Of a stretch of 64,000 nucleotides of DNA, positions 40,525 through 48,317 are shown one piece after another. The translations under genes and the position numbers were made by a program. A model generated the notes under the pieces. The model did not search any database and was not told where the DNA came from. It saw only the letters and a program-made list of their open reading frames with translations. The first letter of the stretch is position 1. The number at the start of each line of letters is the position of its first letter. Source of the DNA: an uncultured Treponema sp. (GTDB taxonomy: Bacteria; Spirochaetota; Spirochaetia; Treponematales; Treponemataceae); the NCBI GenBank assembly GCA_947165895.1, contig CAMVCB010000004.1, positions 1-64,000 on the forward strand, written 5' to 3'.

Positions 40525-43053
40525 CTATTTTCTTGCAAGAAGGTTTGAAATTGTGCTGAAAAGAGATTCAGCACGTATCGGCTTTGAAAGATAATCATCC
40601 ATGCCGCTGTCCAGGGCACGTTTTTTATCTTCCTCAAATGCATTTGCAGTCATTGCAATTATCGGTATATTTGCAAGTTTTTTGTTATCAAGCTTGCGGA
40701 TAATGCCGGTTGCCTGGTATCCGTCAAGCAGCGGCATCTGAACATCCATGAGAACAAAGTCATAAAATCCAGGCTTCGAAGTCTTTATAATCTCAACAGC
40801 CTCAGAACCGTTGGTTGCTTCATCAACAATGATATGTTCAATTTCAAGAATATCCTTGGCGATTTCACGGTTAAGTTCATTATCTTCAACAAGCAGGGCG
40901 CGTTTACCTTTGAGGGAAATTCGCTTCTTTTTCTTATTTGCATTTTTATCTTTTGCAAAAGGTGTTTTCTGGATTTTGAAATTAAAGTTAAAAGTAACTT
41001 TTGTTCCTTTTCCGAATTCACTTTCAATGTAGATTTGTCCCTTCATCAAATCAACAAGATTTTTTACGATGGCCATTCCAAGGCCGGTTCCCTGAACTTT
41101 ACTCAGGGTTGTATTTCTTTCGCGGGAGAACATTTCAAAAATATGGGAAAGAAATTCCGGCTTCATGCCGATTCCGGTATCTTCTACCGAAAATTCCAGC
41201 GAGGCATAATCAGGGTCAGGGGATTCCAGCTCCTTTACCGTCAGTTTTATTTTTCCGCCCGGCTGCGTATATTTGATTGAGTTTCCGATTATGTTGAGGA
41301 AAATCTGATTGAGGCGGAAGGAATCCGCAATTACGATATCGGTTTTAAGATTTTGAAAATCAACTACCAGTGTTAGTTTTGCGGTCTCAACATCGACACT
41401 TTCCATTTCGACCAGCTTTTCTATGAAGCTGCGGATGTGTATCGGGTTTTCATCAATTTTGATTTTTCCGTTTTCAATGCGGGCCATATCAAGAATATCA
41501 TCAATCAGCTTGAGAAGATGGTCGCCCGAAATCTTTACTTTTTCCAGACATTCAAGGGCCTTCTGCGGATCGTTGATGTAGCGCTCGGTCATCGCAGAAT
41601 ATCCGATAATCGCGTTCATTGGAGTGCGGATATCGTGGGACATATTAAAGAGGAAGGTTGATTTTGCCTTGTTTGCAAGTTCTGCTTTAAGGCGGGCTTC
41701 CTCCAGGGCCTGCTGCTGATAAATTTCCATACGGCGCTGCTTATCGATATCAACAAAACCAACGACAATGTTAAATTCATCTTTTTTGGTAATGTCGCGT
41801 ACTATTTTCAGCTGATAGAATTTTTCGCCGGAGGGAAGATTAATCTGAAAATCCTGGTAGAAAATCGGAACTTCTTTGATATGCGAACGCAGGGCTGTAG
41901 GGGAAAGCAGCTTCAATAATTTTTCCTGATTATCCAGGGGAACTTTTGAAAGACAAATCTGCCGCATGATATTGCAGAAGTGGGGAATTGAAATATAAAG
42001 TTCGGAAGACGCCGGCTGCAGCTGCTTAAACAAGTCGCTGGTCCTGTATTCAAAAACCCGGTCGCGGTCGAATTCAATATAAAAAATGCTGGTAAAATCC
42101 TTTGAAATTGTATTGATAACGGCATTAAGCTGAAGGTTTAATTCCGTCTGTTTTTTGATTTTTTCCAGCTGTTCAAAGTTTTTGAGGGTTTCTTCATCGA
42201 TATTGTGGATACCAAGAATGAAGGAATTATTTGAATCCCATTCGTTGGTTTTTACAAGCTTTATCTGATAGTAAGCCAGGCCGCCCTTTGAATTTTTTAT
42301 GCGGTAATTGATTGTAAATAAATCTTTCTGATTGAATTCGCGGAAAATATTTTTTTTGCTGAGGGCGACAAGCGTTGAACTATAATCTTCCTTATATACG
42401 CTGTTTTCCGTGATATATTTGCAGAAAAGCGAATAAATGAAGATATTTTCAGCTTTTTTATTTCTTTTCAGGAATTCCTGAGAAGCCCGTAAAGTAAAAA
42501 CAGAATCATTTTTTAAGTCTACGAAGAAGGCCGCCTCAAAGTCAGCAGCCAGAGTTTGAATCAGGGTGTTGGAATAAAGGGAAAATCTTTCAACATGTCT
42601 TTGATCTGAAAGCAGGGAAAGGGTTGTGAAACAGAAAATATCACCAGATTTATCATCTTTTACAAGGAAGGTATTCTGGCTGACAAGGCTTATGGAACCT
42701 TCAAAAAGTTGAGTTTTGAACTGAAGGTTGTAGGAATAAATGCCTTTTTCAAAATTCTTAAGGATATTTTTAATATTATTTTTTTTTCTATATTCTTCGG
42801 TGTTTGTAATTACAAGATTATCTGCGCACCAGTTATGAAATTCCGAAAAAGTAAAAGGCTTTTTTAAAGACTGATAAGATTCAAGAGTTTTGAGCTCGGA
42901 ACCATCGCTGTAAAAAATTTCACTGTCAAAAAGGTCTTTTGTAATATTAGCAATGAAACATTCATGAAAAGTGATGTTAAAGGCCTGCTTTAACATTTCA
43001 GCGTTACGAGTTCCCGGTAAAAATAACTTTTCAAATTCTTCTTTTGTGCTCAT
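40525..43053 (-). CDS. Hybrid sensor histidine kinase with repeated PAS-like inputs
   Basis: 842 residues, no clear transmembrane helix. The first ~440 residues contain about three related input modules, visible as repeated phrases (TLAADFEAAFFVDLKNDSVF; TISKDFTSIFYIEFDRDRVF). HisKA (FNMSHDIRTPMNAIIGYSAM), HATPase (LNQIFLNIIGNSIKYT, GTGLGMAIVKNLVDLMKG) and a receiver domain with the phospho-Asp near residue 770 (FVLMDVQMPLLDGYQ) follow. The kinase and receiver halves closely resemble the downstream kinase, suggesting duplication with different inputs. It is divergent from a chemotaxis receptor. Confidence 0.93.
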   Translation of the reverse strand: MSTKEEFEKLFLPGTRNAEMLKQAFNITFHECFIANITKDLFDSEIFYSDGSELKTLESYQSLKKPFTFSEFHNWCADNLVITNTEEYRKKNNIKNILKNFEKGIYSYNLQFKTQLFEGSISLVSQNTFLVKDDKSGDIFCFTTLSLLSDQRHVERFSLYSNTLIQTLAADFEAAFFVDLKNDSVFTLRASQEFLKRNKKAENIFIYSLFCKYITENSVYKEDYSSTLVALSKKNIFREFNQKDLFTINYRIKNSKGGLAYYQIKLVKTNEWDSNNSFILGIHNIDEETLKNFEQLEKIKKQTELNLQLNAVINTISKDFTSIFYIEFDRDRVFEYRTSDLFKQLQPASSELYISIPHFCNIMRQICLSKVPLDNQEKLLKLLSPTALRSHIKEVPIFYQDFQINLPSGEKFYQLKIVRDITKKDEFNIVVGFVDIDKQRRMEIYQQQALEEARLKAELANKAKSTFLFNMSHDIRTPMNAIIGYSAMTERYINDPQKALECLEKVKISGDHLLKLIDDILDMARIENGKIKIDENPIHIRSFIEKLVEMESVDVETAKLTLVVDFQNLKTDIVIADSFRLNQIFLNIIGNSIKYTQPGGKIKLTVKELESPDPDYASLEFSVEDTGIGMKPEFLSHIFEMFSRERNTTLSKVQGTGLGMAIVKNLVDLMKGQIYIESEFGKGTKVTFNFNFKIQKTPFAKDKNANKKKKRISLKGKRALLVEDNELNREIAKDILEIEHIIVDEATNGSEAVEIIKTSKPGFYDFVLMDVQMPLLDGYQATGIIRKLDNKKLANIPIIAMTANAFEEDKKRALDSGMDDYLSKPIRAESLFSTISNLLARK

Positions 43054-43197
43054 TTAAATCTCATAAAATTTATCGGCATAAAATGTCATAAAGTAAAAAA
43101 TCTCTTTTGACGAAAATTTAATAGTTGCCTTTCTACTTTATAAGTATAAAATATAATGGATAAAGAGCAATGAAAAATTTTTAGGAGTAAAAAAACT

Positions 43198-45354
43198 ATG
43201 TCAGACATCGAAGAAAAATCGAAGGAAGAGTTTAAGGCTCAAAAAAAAGCGGCAAAAAAAACAAAAAATAAAGCTTCGGGCAAAAAAGGACATCTTTTTG
43301 TCAGAATCACACTATTAATTGGTATAACGACAATTCTTCTGAATGTTCTGGAAACAATCGGATTGATTGAAGGTTATATTCGTCCGGCTTTACGCCAGTC
43401 AACCGTGGATCGTTATGTCGAAGTTACAAATGAATATGCAGACAGTATCCGCCACACTTTAGATCAATATTTTGCATATCTTTCCTATTATACGGAATCT
43501 GATATTCTTGAAACCCGCGATTCAGAGCAGATTGTCGAATGGATGAAGGATCATGTAAATCATCGCCCTGCAGTATTTGATTACATCGGTTGGGCAGATG
43601 ATACAGCAACCTTCTATTCAGATCGCGGTGCAGTTACAAATATTAAAGACCGTGATTATTATCAGGCAATCATGCAGCTTGGAAAAGATTTCTATATTGA
43701 TAATCCTGTAACTTCAAAAACAACAGGTCAGACAATCGTTCATGTTTGTAAGGCCGCAAAGCTTAACGGTACAACTGTCGGTTTATTTATCGGCGTTATT
43801 GCAGTTGAAAACGTAAGCAAGATTCTTGAGGATATTAAATTAAATGAACTTGGTGCGGGTCTTCTTCGTTCAGGAAACGGTGAAAGAATCACTTTTGTTG
43901 GCGAAGAATACGTTCTGGATATGTACAATGAAAGTCCGGAAAGTGACAAAGTTACCGAACAGATTAAAAGCGACACCTTTATTGGAATCAGTGATACAAC
44001 CTGGGTAAAAGGAAAAGATGGCGAAGTTCTTTGCGTTTATACTCCGGTTCCAAAAACAAAATGGTCTCTGGCTATTATGCTGGACGGTAAAAAAATTACT
44101 GCACTTGCCAGCAATACTGCAAAAATCATGATTATTTTCGCATTTTCCCTTGTAGTAATTATTCTGATTGTTGCGGCTATTACGATTTATAAATCCTTGA
44201 AGCCTTTGAAAAAGGTTGAAGACGCAATCCTTGAAATTGCTACAGGAAATGCAGATTTGACAAAAAGAATTGATTTGAATCTTAACAATGAAGTTGGACG
44301 CGTAGTTATCGGATTTAATATGTTCAGCGAAAAGCTTCATGAAATTATTTCCGCAATGAAGGCTTCTAAGGATGAGCTTGTTTATGCAGGTGAAACTTTA
44401 CAGTCAAGCATAAGTGAAACTTCTTCTGCAATTACACAAATCAGCGCAAATATCGACAGTATTGGCGGCAGTATTAATACTCAGACAGGAAGTGTTTCAC
44501 AGACAGCAGGTGCGGTTAACGAAATTGCTTCTAACATTGAATCTTTGAACAAGATGATTGAATCTCAGTCTTCTTCTGTTGTTCAGGCTTCTGCGGCGGT
44601 TGAACAGATGATTGGAAACATTAACTCTGTTAATAATTCTGTTCAGCGCATGGCTATGGAATTTAAGAATCTTGCTCAGAGGGCTGTTGTGGGTGTTCAG
44701 AAGCAGGATGACGTAAACTCAAAGATTATGGTAATTGAATCTGAATCAAAAGCTTTGCAGGATGCAAATACCGTAATTTCTGATATTGCAGAGCAGACAA
44801 ATCTTCTTGCCATGAATGCGGCTATTGAAGCGGCTCATGCCGGTGAAGCAGGAAAGGGCTTCAGTGTTGTTGCAGATGAAATCAGAAAGCTTAGTGAAAC
44901 TTCTTCAGCTCAGTCTAAGACAATTGGAAATCAGCTGAATAAGATTACAAGCGGAATTGAAGAAATTGTAAGTGCTTCTCAGGATGCAAAGAGTGCCCTG
45001 CAGGAAATTTCCGGCGGTATCAGAAATACAGATAATCTTGTTGAAGAAATTTCTAACTCTATGGCAGAGCAGGAGGAAGGCTCAAAACAGATTAGTGAAG
45101 CTTTGCACAATATGAATGACTCTTCTTCTGAAGTAAAAACAGCTTCTGTTGAAATGGCCGAAGGAAACAAGGCAATTCTTACAGAAATTAAAAATCTTCA
45201 GGATGCAACTTTCAGCATGAAACAGGGAATGGACGAAATGTCTGAAGGTGCAAAGCACATTAATCAGACTAGTGCAAACCTTGCCAGCATCTCTGAAAAG
45301 ATGGAAATGTCTATTAAGATGATGGGTGAGCAGGTAGACCAGTTCCATGTGTGA
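43198..45354 (+). CDS. Methyl-accepting chemotaxis protein with Cache sensor
   Basis: 718 residues. A lysine-rich cytoplasmic N-terminus precedes a first transmembrane helix (LFVRITLLIGITTILLNVLE). A periplasmic dCache-type sensor follows (VTNIKDRDYYQAIMQLGKDF, NPVTSKTTGQTIVHVCKAAK), then a second helix (IMIIFAFSLVVIILIVAAIT), HAMP (LKPLKKVEDAILEIATGNAD) and a long signalling coiled coil with the conserved tip (NLLAMNAAIEAAHAGEAGKG, then FSVVADEIRKLSE). It should control the CheA kinase and flagellar behaviour. AGGAG is the Shine-Dalgarno. The ligand is unknown. Confidence 0.95.
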   Translation: MSDIEEKSKEEFKAQKKAAKKTKNKASGKKGHLFVRITLLIGITTILLNVLETIGLIEGYIRPALRQSTVDRYVEVTNEYADSIRHTLDQYFAYLSYYTESDILETRDSEQIVEWMKDHVNHRPAVFDYIGWADDTATFYSDRGAVTNIKDRDYYQAIMQLGKDFYIDNPVTSKTTGQTIVHVCKAAKLNGTTVGLFIGVIAVENVSKILEDIKLNELGAGLLRSGNGERITFVGEEYVLDMYNESPESDKVTEQIKSDTFIGISDTTWVKGKDGEVLCVYTPVPKTKWSLAIMLDGKKITALASNTAKIMIIFAFSLVVIILIVAAITIYKSLKPLKKVEDAILEIATGNADLTKRIDLNLNNEVGRVVIGFNMFSEKLHEIISAMKASKDELVYAGETLQSSISETSSAITQISANIDSIGGSINTQTGSVSQTAGAVNEIASNIESLNKMIESQSSSVVQASAAVEQMIGNINSVNNSVQRMAMEFKNLAQRAVVGVQKQDDVNSKIMVIESESKALQDANTVISDIAEQTNLLAMNAAIEAAHAGEAGKGFSVVADEIRKLSETSSAQSKTIGNQLNKITSGIEEIVSASQDAKSALQEISGGIRNTDNLVEEISNSMAEQEEGSKQISEALHNMNDSSSEVKTASVEMAEGNKAILTEIKNLQDATFSMKQGMDEMSEGAKHINQTSANLASISEKMEMSIKMMGEQVDQFHV

Positions 45355-45375
45355 CAATGGGGGAAAGTTGCACTT

Positions 45376-45407
45376 AACTAATTGTCGTTAGTTACCGACA
45401 ATTAGTT
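45376..45407. promoter_or_regulatory. Perfect 12-bp palindrome over the tetR start region
   Basis: AACTAATTGTCG (45376-45387) and CGACAATTAGTT (45396-45407) flank TTAGTTAC. The right arm contains GACAAT (45397-45402), six bases before the regulator ATG. It could be the operator of the TetR-family protein, or a terminator of the receptor gene; there is no T run. Confidence 0.65.
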
Positions 45408-45408
45408 T

Positions 45409-46080
45409 ATGAGCAGAAAAAACATTTCCCAGGAAAAAATCATTCAGTCATTTATAGCTTCGGCCTTTGAAAAAAGTCCCGGAGCTACCTCCCTTTCAGA
45501 TATAAGCGAAATCCTTGGAATAAAAAAAGCATCACTTTACAATCATTTTGAAAGCCGTGATGCGATGTACGATGCAACTCTTGCATTTTGCGGTGATGAA
45601 ATAGCAAAAGTCGGATTTTTAGCTGAAAATACAATCGATATAATCATCAAAAATAAAACCTCGGTACAGACTCTTTTTAAAAGGCTGATAACCCGATTTT
45701 TTAATCTTTTTGAAAATGAACCCCTTTTTGAAATGTACAGTTTTGTCCGCTGTGAACAGTATTTTAATATCAAGGCGCTGGAAATTGTGCGCCGGGAAAA
45801 TCAGCGGGTTTATGACGATATTTATAAAATCATTGAAACTTTTTCTGCTGTTGGAAAAATAAAGCAGAAAAGTGAAAAGGAAATAGGTGAAAGTGCTTCA
45901 ATTTTGAGTTCAGTTTTAATTCAAAACCGTGATATTTATATTGCTAACCGCAAGGAAACTGTAAGACAGAATCCGGAAAGCGGAGCGGGAAGCCTTTTTG
46001 CCCTTCCAACCGACGACCAGGCCTTGAATAAAATTATGAAAACCTGTGAAATAATTTTGAAAAATTTCCTGGATTTATAG
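45409..46080 (+). CDS. TetR/AcrR family transcriptional regulator
   Basis: 223 residues. An N-terminal TetR helix-turn-helix (GATSLSDISEILGIKKASLY, NHFESRDAMYD) is followed by a helical ligand-binding domain without a recognisable subfamily. A perfect 12-bp palindrome lies directly upstream and probably mediates autoregulation. No Shine-Dalgarno; GACAAT ends six bases before the ATG. queH follows after 6 bases, so it may be co-transcribed. Confidence 0.87.
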   Translation: MSRKNISQEKIIQSFIASAFEKSPGATSLSDISEILGIKKASLYNHFESRDAMYDATLAFCGDEIAKVGFLAENTIDIIIKNKTSVQTLFKRLITRFFNLFENEPLFEMYSFVRCEQYFNIKALEIVRRENQRVYDDIYKIIETFSAVGKIKQKSEKEIGESASILSSVLIQNRDIYIANRKETVRQNPESGAGSLFALPTDDQALNKIMKTCEIILKNFLDL

Positions 46081-46086
46081 CAAAAA

Positions 46087-46818
46087 ATGGTTAAAAAATC
46101 GATTTTTCAGCGAAAATTAGACGAAATTCTCACAAATTTTGAAGAAAATTTATCAAAAAATGGTAAAAAACCGTCACTTTTGCTGCATGCCTGCTGTGCT
46201 CCATGCTCCTCTTATGTACTGGAATATCTGGCAAAATACTTTGAAATTACGATTTTATACTATAATCCAAACATTTATCCGGAAGAGGAATACAGGCGGC
46301 GACTGGGCGAACTGGAGGATTTTTTGCCCAGATTTAGTCCTGCTCTTGAAGGAAAGGTGAAGCTTGTAAAAGATACTTACGAGCCGTCTGATTTTTACGC
46401 GGCTATTGGAACGGACAAAGAGCCGGAGCTTGCAAAGGAGCCGGAAAAAGGTGAGCGCTGCCGCCGCTGCTACGAGCTGCGCCTGAAACGTGCTTATGCC
46501 TACGCGTCCGCTCACAATTTTGACTATTTCTGTACGACCCTTTCAATCAGTCCTTTTAAGGATGCTGAAAAAATCAATGAGATTGGGGAAAGGCTGGCAG
46601 GACAGGCGGAAGATGAAACTTTCAGGCTGGAAGCTGCTGCGGCTGAAGAAAGCGGCCCTTCTAAGAATCCCCGCTGGCTTCCATCTGATTTTAAGAAAAA
46701 AAGCGGATTTTTGCGAAGCCTTCAGCTGAGTGAAGAATACGGACTTTACCGCCAGCAGTACTGCGGCTGCATTTTTTCCAAACAAAATACGGATGCTTTT
46801 AGGAATGAAAAGTGTTAA
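46087..46818 (+). CDS. queH: Epoxyqueuosine reductase QueH
   Basis: Last step in making the tRNA wobble base queuosine, reducing epoxyqueuosine (DUF208 family, the alternative to QueG). Cysteine motifs expected to hold the iron-sulfur and metal centre are all present: LLHACCAPCSSYVLEYL, RCRRCYELRLKRAY, and YCGCIFSK near the C-terminus. 243 residues. The first 25 residues are unusually Lys/Asn/Glu-rich and encoded by AT-rich sequence. It follows the TetR gene by 6 bases. No other queuosine gene is in the window. Confidence 0.92.
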   Translation: MVKKSIFQRKLDEILTNFEENLSKNGKKPSLLLHACCAPCSSYVLEYLAKYFEITILYYNPNIYPEEEYRRRLGELEDFLPRFSPALEGKVKLVKDTYEPSDFYAAIGTDKEPELAKEPEKGERCRRCYELRLKRAYAYASAHNFDYFCTTLSISPFKDAEKINEIGERLAGQAEDETFRLEAAAAEESGPSKNPRWLPSDFKKKSGFLRSLQLSEEYGLYRQQYCGCIFSKQNTDAFRNEKC

Positions 46819-46827
46819 AATAAAAAT

Positions 46828-48141
46828 ATGAAAGCTGACAATATCAGAAACGTAATCCGCTATCTGCAGAAATTTAAGAATGCGACGCTTGTAATTTATC
46901 TTGATGACAGGACTATTGAATCGCCCCTTTTTTCAAGTCATATCCGCGATATTTCGCTCCTGCACGAAGCGGGAATTAAAGTTGTGATAATTCCCGGGGC
47001 CCGCTCCCGAATTGATCAGCTTTTGACAGAAGCAAAAATCGGCTGGGAATACAAAGACGGCTGCCGTGTAACGGATACTGATGCTATGGCTGTCATAAAA
47101 ATGGCGGCATTTGACGTTTCAAATATTGTAATGACCAGCCTTGCGGCAAATGACATAAATGCAATTATTGGCAACTGGGTACGTTCACGCGCCAAGGGCA
47201 TCCTTGATGGTTTTGATTTTGGAACTGCAGGTGAAATTGACCGCCTGAATACAGAAGCCCTGCGCAAAGTTCTTGATGACGGCTTTATTCCGATTTTCCC
47301 CTGCATAGGATGGAATGCCAGCGGCCGCCCTTACAATATTTCTTCGGCAAGTCTGGCGCAGGAAGTTGCGATTAATCTGGGTGCGGATAAGCTTTTTTAT
47401 GTTATGGCAGGAAAAACCATTAATTGTAAAGGCTGGAAGATTCCTGATGGTTTTGCTCTTTCTGAGGAAGGGGACCTTCCTGCCATGAATCTGGAAGAAG
47501 TTGATGAATTTATAAAGAATAATCCGGCTGAAAAGGCAGATGAAAGTCATTCTGATGTGATTTCCGTGCTTAAAATGGCAAAAAAAGCCTGCCAGCTTGG
47601 AGTTACCCGAGTTCACCTTGTTGATGGAAATATTGACGGCGTGCTTCCATGTGAAATTTTCAGCGACCTTGGTTCCGGAACAATGGTTTACACAAGCAAC
47701 TACGGAAAAATCCGGCCGATGACCCATACTGATATTCCGGCTGTTATGGGAATTATGAGGCCTTTTGTAGAAAAGGGAAATCTCCTGCAGCGTTCAGAGC
47801 AGCAGCTGGCGGGTCAGCTGGGTGATTTTGTAGTTTACGAAATTGACGGCGGCGTGCATGCGTGTGCCGCGCTGCATTTTTACCAGGACGGGCAGGCGGA
47901 AATCGCGGCTGTTGCGGTTGATGAAAACTTCAGCCATATGGGAATAGGCCTTAAACTTGTTGAACATCTGATTGCGGTTGCAAAACGCAGAACTTCGGGA
48001 AGCATTTTTATCATGACGACTCAGGCTGCTGACTGGTTTGAAAGTCTTGGTTTTGAACAGGGAAATATTGAAAGTCTGCCGGAAGAAAGGCGGGCCATCT
48101 GGAATAAGAAGCGTAACTCAAAAATTTATAGATTGCGGTAG
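46828..48141 (+). CDS. argA: N-acetylglutamate synthase (amino-acid N-acetyltransferase)
   Basis: First step of arginine synthesis, acetyl-CoA plus glutamate. It has an N-terminal amino-acid kinase-like domain (VIRYLQKFKNATLVIYLDDR, then VVIIPGARSRIDQLL), with sequence expected to be regulatory, and a C-terminal GNAT domain (IAAVAVDENFSHMGIGLKLV) of the ArgA two-domain type. 437 residues, the normal length. Extended -10 TGTTAAAAT (hexamer 46816-46821) ends six bases before the ATG and lies inside the end of queH, so this mRNA is probably leaderless and separately initiated. Its stop TAG is the first part of a GC-rich repeat. Confidence 0.92.
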   Translation: MKADNIRNVIRYLQKFKNATLVIYLDDRTIESPLFSSHIRDISLLHEAGIKVVIIPGARSRIDQLLTEAKIGWEYKDGCRVTDTDAMAVIKMAAFDVSNIVMTSLAANDINAIIGNWVRSRAKGILDGFDFGTAGEIDRLNTEALRKVLDDGFIPIFPCIGWNASGRPYNISSASLAQEVAINLGADKLFYVMAGKTINCKGWKIPDGFALSEEGDLPAMNLEEVDEFIKNNPAEKADESHSDVISVLKMAKKACQLGVTRVHLVDGNIDGVLPCEIFSDLGSGTMVYTSNYGKIRPMTHTDIPAVMGIMRPFVEKGNLLQRSEQQLAGQLGDFVVYEIDGGVHACAALHFYQDGQAEIAAVAVDENFSHMGIGLKLVEHLIAVAKRRTSGSIFIMTTQAADWFESLGFEQGNIESLPEERRAIWNKKRNSKIYRLR

Positions 48142-48240
48142 CGATGGTAGCGGCGGCGAAGCCGTTGCGAAACTCTGTGGAGCAATGGAGCGATAGCGGA
48201 ACCGCGGACGTAGCGACCGCCGCTTGCGGCGGTACCGCCC
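48130..48240. repeat. GC-rich intergenic repeat after argA
   Basis: It starts in the argA stop codon (GCGGTAGCGATGGTAGCGG), contains GCGATAGCGG near 48191 and the perfect hairpin ACCGCCGC/GCGGCGGT (48216-48233). It shares GTAGCGACCG with bases 67-76 and the GCGATGG core with the origin palindromes. The remaining ~75 bases to ppdK are AT-rich promoter and leader sequence. Confidence 0.6.
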
Positions 48241-48317
48241 TTGTAATGTTTCATTTAAATCTATAAAATATCTTTATTAACATTAGCAAATCTTTTTTTA
48301 TAAAATGGAGTAAATCA

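Noticed and set aside
46135..46151. A 17-base identity (AATTTTGAAGAAAATTT) between queH and the hrpB repeat segment at 10730-10746
   Set aside because: The word is of low complexity in an AT-rich genome and the flanks do not match, so chance is a sufficient explanation.
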